From an uncultured Fidelibacterota bacterium (GTDB lineage Bacteria; Fidelibacterota; Marinisomatia; Marinisomatales; TCS55), in contig CAJVYU010000006.1 in assembly GCA_913009735.1 (NCBI GenBank), positions 1 to 51,319 of the forward strand: 51,319 nucleotides of DNA. Direction: 5' to 3'. Made by a program: the position numbers and the translations under genes. Positions 1 to 9,741 of this stretch are shown here, in pieces; the first letter of the stretch is position 1; every line of letters starts with the position of its first letter. The notes beneath the pieces are model-generated. The model worked only from the letters and a program-made list of their open reading frames with translations. It had not been told where the DNA came from and searched no databases.

Positions 1-97
1 CACCATAAAAATATATTATTTTATTATCTGAATCAATGCGCACAAATTACTATCCATATAAATGAATTTTATCAAAAATTACATATTTTAGACCATT

Positions 98-1045
98 TTA
101 CATTCTATTATCTCCCATTCTCTGACTGTCAAAAAACCCAGTCGACCAAGTTGAATCAACGTAAAATTCAAATCCTTCATATTGCCATCTATTTCCGACT
201 TGAAACGGGACATAATTAAGTAATGTATTTGATGTGATTTCACAGTTCTGTGAATCGGTCACCATAAAAGAATAATAAAATTGATCAAGGCTGGTATGGA
301 GATGATCGCTGTTCTCAATACAATCGGGCAGGTTACTACAAAGTTGATTTCCTCCAATAGCAACATAGGGATAAAAAGCCCCATCCGTATCATTCCAATC
401 AAGATTCAACGAACAAATACAAGCAGGAACAGTTGTTAATTCATTATTAAACGCCCAGAAATAAGTTAGCCCGGACAAGTTACAAAATGATTCAGGAAGA
501 GAATCCAGTTCATTATAGCCTATATCCAGAAAATAAAGATTTGTTAAATCCCCAAAATCATTCGGTAAATACTGTAATTGATTATTTGATATATACAATG
601 ACTGAAGATTTGTCAATTGGCTAAAACTCTCAGGCAGGGATTCAATCCTGTTCCATTCAAGGTTTAGAGAACTCAATTGATCCCAATTACTAATGTTATC
701 TGGCAGAAAATAAATGGTATCATTCACTCCACTGGAATTCCCATAATTACCAGCTATCAAAATTTTTAGCCTGCCCCCAAACCACGTCTGTGTTCCTAAT
801 TCAAGTGGAGAATAATAATCCAGATTATTGATAGCAATCAGCGAATCCATTACATCAAGATCGCTGGTATAAAAACAGCTGTCACTGTTAATAATATTTA
901 CATTTTCCGGAATTGAATCAAAATAGGTGTATTCCGGATCGCATTGAGAGCGTAGTGGAACATGGATTAAGATTAGGATGAGGATTACCTGGCCAAAGGT
1001 ACGAAAGCGGGGGATTAAGCTTAGGGAAATAGATAAATGTTTCAT
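98..1045 (-). CDS. Secreted leucine-rich-repeat protein
   Basis: The 315-residue product starts with a long hydrophobic signal segment (about residues 15-33) and contains about four bacterial leucine-rich repeats between residues 115 and 215, with the spacing LxxLxxLxLxxNxLxxLPxxF. Such proteins usually act as extracytoplasmic protein-binding scaffolds; the ligand is unknown. The start ATG directly abuts the stop codon of the upstream arylsulfotransferase-like gene, so the two form one transcription unit. The C-terminal part contains VGNRWQYEG, a motif I associate with secreted FCB proteins, but the protein stops soon afterwards without the sorting domain carried by its neighbour. It may be a short variant, anchored otherwise, or truncated. 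An alternative frame stays open for about ten codons past the point where the coding frame turns unconvincing, so a small frameshift is possible. Confidence 0.75.
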   Translation of the reverse strand: MKHLSISLSLIPRFRTFGQVILILILIHVPLRSQCDPEYTYFDSIPENVNIINSDSCFYTSDLDVMDSLIAINNLDYYSPLELGTQTWFGGRLKILIAGNYGNSSGVNDTIYFLPDNISNWDQLSSLNLEWNRIESLPESFSQLTNLQSLYISNNQLQYLPNDFGDLTNLYFLDIGYNELDSLPESFCNLSGLTYFWAFNNELTTVPACICSLNLDWNDTDGAFYPYVAIGGNQLCSNLPDCIENSDHLHTSLDQFYYSFMVTDSQNCEITSNTLLNYVPFQVGNRWQYEGFEFYVDSTWSTGFFDSQRMGDNRM

Positions 1046-3088
1046 TTATTTGAGGAGTAGTATTTTTTTTGTTTGTGTATTCATTTCGGAAGTGAGTTTT
1101 ATAAAATATACCCCACTCGGTAATGAAGAAGCATTCCATTGAAAAGTGTATTCCCCAGGGGATAATTCCTCATTAATTAACGTTTTTACAAGTTGCCCAG
1201 TTATATTATGAATCTGTAAAACCGAAACGCCAGACTTCACAATACTAAACTGTATGGTAGTAGTTGGATTGAATGGATTCGGATAAGGCTCATCCAATCC
1301 AAACCGATTTGGTAGTTGTTCGTCTACAATTGATACCGGGAATGTATATCCATTCACATTTATAATTTTTGCTAAATGAGGGTGGTCAATTGGAGTAACA
1401 GTAAATGTCATTGGATTAGCATTCGTCACATTTACTATATCATTTGAAGAGTAGGAAATAACTGAAACTTCTCCTGGCCCAATAGTGACTTCATTTGTTG
1501 TTGAATCAAACCAACCCTCATTATCAACCAGCGAATATTCATAAGTAACTGCATTGTATCCTTCATTATAAATTTCAAATGTTATAGTTGAATTCTCTAA
1601 ATACACGCTTGGTTCTCCGTCATAATAATGAAGATCTTGTGTAATAATACTGAAGGCAACAGGATAAACCCCGGGTATCCTCATAGCCCGATACACTGCA
1701 CCACTGGGTAATGTCAGATTCAGGTTAGCCTGCCAAACAATTTCGCCATCTATATTTACTTCCAGTGTGGTTCCACCTCCACCAACAGTGGTAATTAAAT
1801 AATTTCCATTTTCCAGTTTTTGTGCATTTCCGGAAGCAAAACCAAACAAATCAGTCGGCAGCACATATTCCCAAGCTATTTCCGCAACATAAATTGAATC
1901 TTCACTGACATCTATTTCAATAGCTCTGGAAGTAGGTTCATACGTTCCTAAAAATATCTCACTCAAATTACCGTTATCAAAGGTGACAATATTTCCATTC
2001 TCTAATATTTGAACACTGTGCTGGAAACTGAATCCCAAATCATGGCCAAAATTCACATCACCGGATGGGAATTCATGACCCATATTCCAAATGATGTCGC
2101 CGCTTGGATAATCAATTCGTGTAATCCGTGAAAGATGGCGGACAGAAATGTAGATTGAATTTGTTTCTTCAGAAAATGCAATGGCATTTACGTGTGTCCA
2201 GTCGTATTGCTGATCTACGTATGCCTGGTTCCATGTTCCGCCCTGATCGTCAAAATCCTGCACATTAAAATAATCGAAAGTATTCCAGCTCCAGACCGCT
2301 TCTTTCGTATCCTTATCCCATTCCACTATCTTATCCCCCACCCAGGGGAATTCCTGTGTAACACCGTCAGCTACATAACCAAGGCCCTGAAATAACGGCG
2401 TCCAGCTTCCGATGGGTATGGTTCCTAATTGACTAACGGAAACAATACCTAAATAATTTCCATTGGGTAATTGTATCAAATCATGGTGTAAAAATTCTTC
2501 ATTGGGTTCTTCCCAAAGAAACTGATTATCAATATTAAACTCCACGCCGGGCAAATTATTATCAGAAGTATTATCCAGATAACAGCCGAATAGATCACCA
2601 TCTTCATTTGTGTTATAAAATACTAGATCAGTATTTCCGGAGTTCCAGATTTCCCTGCCGTTTTTATCTACAATTGCGCTATAATAATTAAAAAATGAAC
2701 TGAAAACAGTCAGACCATCAGCTAATTGAGAGTCATCTGAATAGGATGTTGTAACGTTAGATTTTTGTTGGGCTGTCGTAAATGTGAAAACATCAGACCA
2801 CGCACCCAAATCACCGTTGTTATTATTTTTTCTAATACGCCAGTAATATTGAGTGCTCCACTCAATGTTTTCCTGTTCGATGTAGACTAAGGCAGGATCG
2901 GTTACATTGATAACAATATTTGTAAAATCCATATTGGTGGAAACCATCAACTGATATTGATCCGCTGTTGGAATTTGTTCCCACTCAAACTGGATGACCG
3001 TGTGGTAAATTGCGCTATAATTCCCCGGCTGTATCAAACCGGCAAACATCATTGAGATGAAAGGAATGATTGAAATGATTCGATGCAT
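1046..3088 (-). CDS. Secreted arylsulfotransferase-like (ASST) beta-propeller with C-terminal sorting domain
   Basis: The 680-residue product has a signal peptide (residues 1-17), a fibronectin-III-like domain (about 22-106), an arylsulfotransferase-type propeller (about 115-475) and a C-terminal sorting domain (about 595-680). ASST-family features are HHDLIQLPNGN, DWTHVNAIAF, FQHSVQILENGN and GNAQKLENGNYLI, which carry the histidines typical of the family. Known ASSTs move sulfate between phenolic compounds through a histidine intermediate in the periplasm; many FCB homologues have no tested activity, so the reaction is inferred. The tail has YPNPFNPTTTIQFSI and ends in KKILLLK, the type A pattern expected for type IX export and surface attachment. 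It is the first gene of a two-gene minus-strand unit and is divergent from thiN. Confidence 0.85.
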   Translation of the reverse strand: MHRIISIIPFISMMFAGLIQPGNYSAIYHTVIQFEWEQIPTADQYQLMVSTNMDFTNIVINVTDPALVYIEQENIEWSTQYYWRIRKNNNNGDLGAWSDVFTFTTAQQKSNVTTSYSDDSQLADGLTVFSSFFNYYSAIVDKNGREIWNSGNTDLVFYNTNEDGDLFGCYLDNTSDNNLPGVEFNIDNQFLWEEPNEEFLHHDLIQLPNGNYLGIVSVSQLGTIPIGSWTPLFQGLGYVADGVTQEFPWVGDKIVEWDKDTKEAVWSWNTFDYFNVQDFDDQGGTWNQAYVDQQYDWTHVNAIAFSEETNSIYISVRHLSRITRIDYPSGDIIWNMGHEFPSGDVNFGHDLGFSFQHSVQILENGNIVTFDNGNLSEIFLGTYEPTSRAIEIDVSEDSIYVAEIAWEYVLPTDLFGFASGNAQKLENGNYLITTVGGGGTTLEVNIDGEIVWQANLNLTLPSGAVYRAMRIPGVYPVAFSIITQDLHYYDGEPSVYLENSTITFEIYNEGYNAVTYEYSLVDNEGWFDSTTNEVTIGPGEVSVISYSSNDIVNVTNANPMTFTVTPIDHPHLAKIINVNGYTFPVSIVDEQLPNRFGLDEPYPNPFNPTTTIQFSIVKSGVSVLQIHNITGQLVKTLINEELSPGEYTFQWNASSLPSGVYFIKLTSEMNTQTKKILLLK

Positions 3089-3168
3089 GTTGTATTAAAG
3101 AAATTTACTATAGAAATATATTAAACCCATTTTTATACTATAAAGTTAAATGTAATTTTAGTTTCAAC

Positions 3169-3804
3169 ATGGAAACAGCTTTTCAACAGCCAATCGTCAT
3201 TTTAGCCAACGGACGTTTCCCCACACATCCCATACCGTTGAGTATTTTGGATAAAGCCGGGACAGTGATTTGCACAGATGGCAGCGCCGATACTCTCATA
3301 GAATTAGACCGAACTCCCCATGTAATTATCGGCGATCTTGACTCCATAAAATTGAAAAATGATGAATTCAAGGGGTTATGGATTCCGGCTCCGGATCAAA
3401 ATAAAACAGATCTTCAAAAAACATTGGAATGGTGTTTGATCAATGGGTTGAAAAATGTTGTTGTTTTGGGGACCATGGGCAAACGGGAAGACCACAGCTT
3501 AGGGAATCTTTATATACTTGCAGAATTTTCTCAAAAGATGGATGTTCATTTCGTGGCAGATTATTCTTGTATTTATTGTTTCAAGGGAATGCAATCATTC
3601 AAATCCACGAATGGACAGTTAATTTCCATTGTTGCTATTAAGCCGGTGAAGTCTATTTCTACCAAGGGATTGAAGTATCCATTGATCCAAGAGCCATTAC
3701 TCCCTGAGTGCAACGGTATCAGCAATGAAGCAGAAGGGGAAGAATTCATGATAGATACCTCCGAACCCATTTGGTTGTTTATCAACCATATGAATGGTTT
3801 ATAA
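3169..3804 (+). CDS. thiN: Thiamine pyrophosphokinase
   Basis: This 211-residue cytoplasmic enzyme should transfer pyrophosphate from ATP to thiamine, giving thiamine diphosphate (EC 2.7.6.2). The family motifs are intact: GDLDSI at residues 55-60, DQNKTDLQ at 76-83, GKREDH at 104-109, and a C-terminal GISNEAEG segment that belongs to the thiamine-binding half. The length is normal for the family. It is followed after about 230 bp by a transporter fused to a CYTH domain. Because the founding CYTH proteins include mammalian thiamine triphosphatase, the context suggests a thiamine uptake and processing locus. No THI-box riboswitch was recognised upstream. Confidence 0.92.
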   Translation: METAFQQPIVILANGRFPTHPIPLSILDKAGTVICTDGSADTLIELDRTPHVIIGDLDSIKLKNDEFKGLWIPAPDQNKTDLQKTLEWCLINGLKNVVVLGTMGKREDHSLGNLYILAEFSQKMDVHFVADYSCIYCFKGMQSFKSTNGQLISIVAIKPVKSISTKGLKYPLIQEPLLPECNGISNEAEGEEFMIDTSEPIWLFINHMNGL

Positions 3805-4036
3805 GATATCTATTTTAGTGCTGAATATTGTCCAATGAACACCCATTCAGAAATTTAGCAGAAATATGCCATTCAATAAATATTTAAAACGCCCGCCTGC
3901 CCCGAGTGGACTAAATAAAAGGGGGCGGACAGGTAATTATTTAAGAACCATTACGTTTTACGTTTTTTCTGCATCTCGAAATTTCAGAGCATTTTCTCAA
4001 CTATATCGTATGACAAATTTTGGAGTAATATAAACA

Positions 4037-5875
4037 ATGCATTATTTAGACTGGTTTGTCATTGGTGGATATTTCGTTCTTTTACTATTACTCGGGTTTT
4101 ACAAATCCTCGAAAAATAATGATGATAAAGATTTCATTCTCGCCGGAAGAAGATTAAGTCTCCCTGGATTCGTAGCTACGTTGGTCGCCACATGGTATGG
4201 CGGGATTATGGGTATTGGTGAAAACACCTACAATTTTGGCATTCAAACGTGGTTTATTTTTGGTCTGCCTTATTATATATTTGGTTTTTTGTTTGCAATT
4301 TTCCTGGCTCCCAGGATTCGTAACCTTCCCCATCGTTCAATTCCTGATCACTTTAATAAAAACTTCGGAAAAAGTGCCGGAATTATCAGCGCTGTGTTAA
4401 TCCTCATTTTAGCTTCCCCGGCCCCTTACATTTTAAGTTTGGGAATATTATTACAGCATACCTTGCAATGGAATTTGCAGACAGCTATTCTGTTCGCAAC
4501 CGGGATCAGTTTGATCTATATATGGTTTGGTGGTTTTAGAGCTGTTATCCGAACGGATATATTGCAATTTGTACTCATGTTTTTGGGTTTTATTTTACTT
4601 CTGTTTTTTTCCTGGAAGTATATCGGATCACCAGCTTCATTGGTATCTATATTGCCCGAACATTATTTTAATCCAACAGGGGGAAATTCATTTCAATATA
4701 TTTTGGTGTGGTTTTTTATTGCTATGTGGACTTTTATTGACCCGGGGTTTTATCAACGTACAGCGGCTGCTAAATCACCCGATGCAGCAAAAAAAGGGAT
4801 TTTGATTTCAATTGGTTTCTGGTTTATTTTTGATATTCTAACAGTGACTACGGGACTTTACGCAGCAGTACTAATTCCAAACCAAGTTGCAACAATGGCA
4901 TACCCGGAATTAGCATCTCGAATCCTTCCACCGTTTGTTTATGGACTGTTTCTGGTTGGTCTGTTTTCAACAATTATGTCTACGATTGATTCCAACGGAT
5001 TAATTAGCGCAATTACGTTTGGAAGGGATATTTTATGGAGAATCCAAGGAGAAGAAGAATCATCAGATTCTACCATTCATATACGAAAGGGTCTGGTGGT
5101 TATGGCATTTATCGCTGTGTTATTAGCTATTAGTATTCCTTCTGTGGTCCGGCTTTGGTATGTCATTGGATCTATTATTGTACCGGGAATACTTTTGCCT
5201 TTTTTACTAACATTTTCAAAAATCAAATTACAAAACGGAAAAGCAAAAATTGTTATCATCATGCCTGTTATTATTGGCATATTATGGTTTATGTTAGGAC
5301 ATTATTCCGGACATTACCCATGGGGAATTGAACCATTTTATCCCGGTATATTAATCTCTATTTTATTATTGGGTATCTGGATGGAAAAAAACATGAAGAT
5401 TGAAACAGAACGAAAATTTCTAGTAAAAAATAGCTGGAAGAAACCAAAAATTGGTTTTCATTATTCTCAAGGGTATATCAATACGGATATACACCGTTTG
5501 GTCCGTATTCGAGTTGTGGAGGAAAATAAATCAAAAAAAGGATTTCTGACTATTAAGGGATCTGGGAATAAAAGCGGTATGAGTAGATACGAATTTGAAG
5601 TTGAAATCCCTGTTTCCGATGCAGAAAATCTCTTATTACTTTGTGATCAACCCCTTATTGAAAAAACACGTTATAAATTTGATCATGAAGGTTTGATATG
5701 GGAAATAGATGAATTCCACGGAATAAATGACGGTTTGATTATAGCCGAAGTTGAATTGAAAAATGAAGACCAGAAATTTTCAAAACCGGATTTTATTGAC
5801 AAAGAAATAACAGGTATTATAAAATATTATAATTTTATGCTGCAGAAAAATCCATATACTACTTGGGATAAATAA
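4037..5875 (+). CDS. Sodium:solute symporter fused to a C-terminal CYTH domain
   Basis: Residues 1 to about 445 form an SSS-family transporter with about 12-13 hydrophobic helices and the early segment ATLVATWYGGIMGIGENTYN at the usual ion/substrate-coupling position. Residues 453-612 form a CYTH domain that begins MKIETERKF; E456, E458 and K460 make the ExExK triphosphate-tunnel signature. CYTH enzymes hydrolyse triphosphate-containing substrates such as thiamine triphosphate, tripolyphosphate or nucleotides. The join is seamless, and the CYTH part begins at a methionine (codon at 5393) exactly where free-standing CYTH proteins begin. The fusion may therefore be recent, or the domain may also be made separately from that internal start. 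With thiN upstream, thiamine or a related compound is the leading substrate guess, but substrate residues cannot be read from the sequence. Confidence 0.88.
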   Translation: MHYLDWFVIGGYFVLLLLLGFYKSSKNNDDKDFILAGRRLSLPGFVATLVATWYGGIMGIGENTYNFGIQTWFIFGLPYYIFGFLFAIFLAPRIRNLPHRSIPDHFNKNFGKSAGIISAVLILILASPAPYILSLGILLQHTLQWNLQTAILFATGISLIYIWFGGFRAVIRTDILQFVLMFLGFILLLFFSWKYIGSPASLVSILPEHYFNPTGGNSFQYILVWFFIAMWTFIDPGFYQRTAAAKSPDAAKKGILISIGFWFIFDILTVTTGLYAAVLIPNQVATMAYPELASRILPPFVYGLFLVGLFSTIMSTIDSNGLISAITFGRDILWRIQGEEESSDSTIHIRKGLVVMAFIAVLLAISIPSVVRLWYVIGSIIVPGILLPFLLTFSKIKLQNGKAKIVIIMPVIIGILWFMLGHYSGHYPWGIEPFYPGILISILLLGIWMEKNMKIETERKFLVKNSWKKPKIGFHYSQGYINTDIHRLVRIRVVEENKSKKGFLTIKGSGNKSGMSRYEFEVEIPVSDAENLLLLCDQPLIEKTRYKFDHEGLIWEIDEFHGINDGLIIAEVELKNEDQKFSKPDFIDKEITGIIKYYNFMLQKNPYTTWDK

Positions 5876-5890
5876 AGTAAATAATAAAAC

Positions 5891-7672
5891 ATGAGTAAAA
5901 TTTTCCTGTCTAAACGTGTGGTTTTCCCGATAATCATTATTGGCATATGTCCTCTCTACGGAGATGACTCATCCGTCACAGCGATCAGATGGGGTTTGTT
6001 GTTAATGGGGTTATTGGGGGGGTTATCATTATTTTTATACGGTATGAACAAAATGAGTGAGGGGCTCAAAAAATCTGCCGGTAACCGTATGCGTAATATT
6101 CTTTCCGCCCTTACCAACAACCGAATAATCGGAATGCTCGTAGGAGCGTTCGTGACTATGATTATTCAGAGTTCCAGCGCTACAACGGTAATGCTGGTAA
6201 GTTTTGTACAGGCGCAATTGATAACATTTGTTCAAACACTGGGCGTTATCCTGGGTGCAGATATTGGTACAACAATTACAGCACAACTTATTGCTTTCAA
6301 AGTGACGGAGTATGCACTCTTAATGATTGCAGTAGGTTTTGCAATGACGATATTTTCTAAAAAAGATTCCTCAAAATACATCGGTGAAGCCATCCTCGGA
6401 TTTGGTCTTTTGTTCTTTGGCATGAAACTTATGTCCGATGCCATGACGCCCTTGCAAACCTATCTGCCATTTATTGATTTATTGAAGGAGCTGGAAAATC
6501 CAATACTGGGACTTTTAGTCGGTACAATTTTTACAGCTTTGATTCAAAGCAGTGGCGCATTTGCAGGTATCATCATTGTTCTCGCACAACAAGGTTTGCT
6601 CACATTAGAAGCTGGAATCCCGCTTATATTCGGTGCAAATATCGGTACCTGTATAACGGCGGGTTTGGCAAGTATCGGTACATCCCGTGAAGCAAAGCGA
6701 GTAGCATTAGCCCATGTACTTTTCAAAATAGGTGGTGTTTTACTTTTTATCTTCTGGATACCTGCATTTGCAGATCTAATTCGTTCTATTTCACCGGTTT
6801 CTGATGAAATCGGTATTCATAAACTTGCGGCTGAAACACCAAGGCAGATTGCCAATGCACATACAATTTTTAATGTAAGCCTTTCCATAATTTTTTTACC
6901 TTTTACATTATATTTTGCAAATATTATTCTAAAAATATTTCCGGATGTTGAAGAGGAAAAGGGAATTCAACCTGCAATTTGGCATTTGGATGATAAAGCA
7001 ATTTCTACACCGGCTTTGGCGATTGATTTAGCGCGAAGTGAGATATCTGGAATGATAAATATTTTCGAGCGAATGTTAGAGGCCATTTTAGAACCGTTTA
7101 AATCTAATGACAAAATGATGGATAAAAAATATCCTCAACTCACATTAGTCGAGGGCATTAAGATGCGAGAAGAAAAATTAGATTTCCTTGATGAGCGAAT
7201 AGTCGCATACTTACGAAAAATCGGACGCCAGGAATTGTCTGATTATCAGATAAAGGAAGTGTACGGTTTAATGATTATTGTTAATGATATTGAAAGCGTT
7301 GGAGATATTATTGAAAAAAACATGATTCCTCTTATCGCCAAGAAATCAATTTTAAAAACAGATTTTTCGGATGAAGGAAAAGAAGAGTTGGATATTTTTC
7401 ATATTAAAGTTTGCAAACAAGTTAGTCGTTTTAAGGATGCATTTTCTAAACTCGACCCGGTAAAAGCACAGAATATTCTGGCTAAAGAAGAGAAATACTC
7501 TACTCTCGAATCAGAATATCGGATCCGTCACCTAAAACGGCTTCAGGATGAACGGGAAGAATCTATCGAAACCCATGAAATTCACATGGAGATAATGGAC
7601 TTATTAAAGCAGATAAATGTGTATTCCGGGAATATTGCTAAAACGATTCATTCAATAGGATCAGAGGAATAG
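5891..7672 (+). CDS. Na/phosphate cotransporter family protein with PhoU-like tail
   Basis: The 593-residue product has two inverted Na/Pi-cotransporter repeats, marked by QSSSATT in the first and QSSGAFAG in the second, with matching GADIGTT and GANIGTC segments. About eight to nine membrane helices occupy residues 20-350. The soluble C-terminal part (about 365-590) is helical and PhoU-like, as in the bacterial NptA/YjbB group. The likely role is sodium-driven phosphate movement across the inner membrane, with the tail as a regulatory element; the direction of transport is not visible. It starts 15 bp after the SSS-CYTH gene and is probably co-transcribed. An N-terminal segment (1-20) resembles a signal peptide. 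Confidence 0.88.
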   Translation: MSKIFLSKRVVFPIIIIGICPLYGDDSSVTAIRWGLLLMGLLGGLSLFLYGMNKMSEGLKKSAGNRMRNILSALTNNRIIGMLVGAFVTMIIQSSSATTVMLVSFVQAQLITFVQTLGVILGADIGTTITAQLIAFKVTEYALLMIAVGFAMTIFSKKDSSKYIGEAILGFGLLFFGMKLMSDAMTPLQTYLPFIDLLKELENPILGLLVGTIFTALIQSSGAFAGIIIVLAQQGLLTLEAGIPLIFGANIGTCITAGLASIGTSREAKRVALAHVLFKIGGVLLFIFWIPAFADLIRSISPVSDEIGIHKLAAETPRQIANAHTIFNVSLSIIFLPFTLYFANIILKIFPDVEEEKGIQPAIWHLDDKAISTPALAIDLARSEISGMINIFERMLEAILEPFKSNDKMMDKKYPQLTLVEGIKMREEKLDFLDERIVAYLRKIGRQELSDYQIKEVYGLMIIVNDIESVGDIIEKNMIPLIAKKSILKTDFSDEGKEELDIFHIKVCKQVSRFKDAFSKLDPVKAQNILAKEEKYSTLESEYRIRHLKRLQDEREESIETHEIHMEIMDLLKQINVYSGNIAKTIHSIGSEE

Positions 7673-8270
7673 AGATATATCTAATATATGCATTCGTTCT
7701 GTCAAATTGATTTTTATCCAACGTGACTTCACCTCCGGTTTTATCGGCTGACAGTTATTCCGGCGGCGATAACTGCTATTGAACTGGATTGCAAGTTTAA
7801 ATTGGTGCAAAACAATCGTTAATTTTTCGCTCAAATTTTCCCCCGGGATTTGGTATAACCAATCAAATAATCAGCTTTGGATCGTCGATAATCAGGAAAA
7901 ACTGTGTTCAGATGTGATAAAGCTGAAATCATTTTGAAATCTTTCTCTATTCAAATAGTCAAATAGAAAAGATGGAAGGATTTGTTATAGACGTAAGAAA
8001 TAAAACAGGGCTATCTTGTGAATAATGCAAATGACAACTTCTACTTTTTTAGACTAATGGACTCAGTGGAAAACCAAAGAAAAAAAGAAAATTAAAAATG
8101 AAGAGGAAAACTCTTCATTGAATGTTAAACGTTCTATTGTAATTTTAATAGCTATTGGTGCAAAAATACCCTACAAAGTCCATATCATTTAAATAATAAA
8201 AACAGAAATTGAAAATAACTTGGTATCGGATGAGTGTATGAAAATAATCATTTTAATCTGTAGCTAATTT
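7673..8270. other. Intergenic region with a decayed leader copy
   Basis: About 600 bp with no convincing gene. It holds a 7-bp inverted repeat (CAGTTAT at 7752 and ATAACTG at 7769) and, at its distal end, a diverged copy of the leader that precedes the DUF2490 gene further on, which is listed separately. No tRNA, CRISPR or clear terminator was found. Confidence 0.5.
7985..8119 (+). repeat. Diverged leader repeat, copy A, ending in a hairpin
   Basis: This segment aligns with 9627-9745. The last 85 bases before the shared ATG align without gaps at roughly 70% identity, and further partial similarity extends upstream (GACGTAAGAAATAAA versus GACGCAGAAAATAAA). In copy A the ATG at 8098 opens only a seven-codon frame and lies in a hairpin (AATGAAGAG, loop GAAAA, CTCTTCATT, 8097-8119). 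In copy B the same ATG starts the DUF2490 gene. Copy A therefore looks like a remnant, or a leader whose gene was lost or replaced. Confidence 0.55.
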
Positions 8271-9575
8271 ATGTGTATAGAAATGACTACCTCTGATCCG
8301 ACGATTTGTCTGGAACGATCCGACCGAAGAAACTTCTGGTTACACGTTTCGGAAGGCACTTTTGCGTCTTTCACCGGAGTTCTGCTGGGCGGCGGTATAA
8401 TCATGCCTATTTTGGTTAAACAACTCGGTGCTGAACCATACATTCTCGGTATGATGGGTTCCATCAGTGGTCTTGCAGTAGCTGCACCACTGTTCTTTGC
8501 ACCATACATCGAATCGATACGTCAAAAGAAAAAACTTGTGCTATTATTGGGGGTTGGTCAGCGAATTCCATTCATTCTGATTGCATTGGTGCTGTGGCTG
8601 TATAGTATTTCAACTCAAGATGTAACCGCAGCATATCTATGCCTGATTGGAATTGCTTTTTTAAATCTTGCTGCAAGATTCTCTTCGAGCTTGCTTGTAC
8701 CGCCATGGATGGATTTGGTTGCCGAAACAATTTCGGATACTGACAAACCGCGTTTGTTTGGCTATCGAAATGGGCTATCATCGGCAATGGGCTTTTTTAG
8801 TGGTGCAATTGTTTCCTGGATACTGGCTGCCGTCGTATTTCCTAATAACTTTATCATCCTGTATTTTGCAGGTTTTTTTGCAATGGTAATATCTTGGTTA
8901 TTATTTTCACTGGTGGACGAAATGCCGAACGATTACCAACCGAAAAAAAGACAACCGGCAGGTGTCTATTTTCGGGAACTTGCAGGTGTTTTGAAAAATG
9001 ATTATACATACCGGTGGTTTATTGCTTATCAGGCAATTAGTCAAATAGGTTTTGTGGCGATGCCATATTACGCTTATGTAGCGGTGGCTGTGCACAATAT
9101 GAATCCGGCGCTGGCAGCCGGCGCTTTCATTATGATCCGGCAGGCTTCAAACTCAGTGGCAAACTTTATCTTTTCTGAAGTTGCTGTACGGTTGGGCAAT
9201 AAACCGATCCTCGCTGCCGGTTCAGTGCTACATGCTCTGGCTATGATTCTTGCCGCAGTTGCACCGACAGGATCATGGTTTTTTGCTGTCTTTTTTATCT
9301 GGGGACTGGCAATGGCAGCTATACAAGTTGCCGGAGCACCATTTTCCATGGCTGTAGCACCCAGTGGCCGACGGATCGGTTATATGAGCCTTTCACAGGT
9401 CGCTCTGTCACCGGTCAGTATTGTATTCCCATTGCTTGCCGGTTGGGTTATTTATGCGCATGACCACAGGCTTTTATTTCTCACTACAGCTACGATGATG
9501 GCCGCCAGTATATTCCCTTTATCCCGCTGTCAGCCGGCTAATAATTCGTCGCCTAAAGCAGTTGGGAATGAATAA
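8271..9575 (+). CDS. Major facilitator superfamily transporter
   Basis: The 434-residue product has about 12 hydrophobic helices from residue 20 to 425 and a central break near residues 215-235, the usual 6+6 plan of MFS carriers. The N-terminal TFASFTGVLLGGGIIMPILV and the following GMMGSISGLAVAAPLFFAP occupy the positions of the first two helices and loop. The substrate cannot be inferred. The start is uncertain: ATG at 8271 or 8283, neither with a clear Shine-Dalgarno. It stands alone, lies between two copies of a leader repeat, and seems somewhat richer in G and C than its neighbours, so it may have been inserted. Confidence 0.82.
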   Translation: MCIEMTTSDPTICLERSDRRNFWLHVSEGTFASFTGVLLGGGIIMPILVKQLGAEPYILGMMGSISGLAVAAPLFFAPYIESIRQKKKLVLLLGVGQRIPFILIALVLWLYSISTQDVTAAYLCLIGIAFLNLAARFSSSLLVPPWMDLVAETISDTDKPRLFGYRNGLSSAMGFFSGAIVSWILAAVVFPNNFIILYFAGFFAMVISWLLFSLVDEMPNDYQPKKRQPAGVYFRELAGVLKNDYTYRWFIAYQAISQIGFVAMPYYAYVAVAVHNMNPALAAGAFIMIRQASNSVANFIFSEVAVRLGNKPILAAGSVLHALAMILAAVAPTGSWFFAVFFIWGLAMAAIQVAGAPFSMAVAPSGRRIGYMSLSQVALSPVSIVFPLLAGWVIYAHDHRLLFLTTATMMAASIFPLSRCQPANNSSPKAVGNE

Positions 9576-9626
9576 CTTGCATATATTATTAACCTGCATT
9601 GTTAGGAGTAATGGCGTGTTGCCTTT

Positions 9627-9741
9627 CTTTGGACGCAGAAAATAAACGAGTTTATATTGTGAATGACACAAATAAAATATTGCACCTTTATAGCCTAATG
9701 GTCTAAACGGGAAACCAGCAAAAAAAGGGATAATTAAAATG
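9627..9741 (+). repeat. Leader repeat, copy B, upstream of the DUF2490 gene
   Basis: This is the counterpart of 7985-8119. The stretch from GTGAAT (9658) to the ATG at 9739 aligns without gaps to copy A. A short stem, TGGT with ACCA around CTAAACGGGAA, is partly kept in copy A as TGG with CCA. It may be a conserved untranslated leader or simply a duplicated promoter region. It does not match a riboswitch class I can recall with confidence. Confidence 0.5.

Noticed and set aside
3885-3935. GC-rich CGCCCGCCTGCCCC followed by GGGGGCGGACAGG as a terminator of thiN
   Set aside because: The two arms do not pair well when aligned, so no stable stem could be supported.
9627-9741. Possible c-di-GMP (GEMM) or other riboswitch, because of a GGACGCAGAAA segment and a later GCCTAATGG segment
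   Set aside because: The order and spacing of the segments do not fit the GEMM fold, and the second copy upstream loses key bases. Reported only as a repeated leader.
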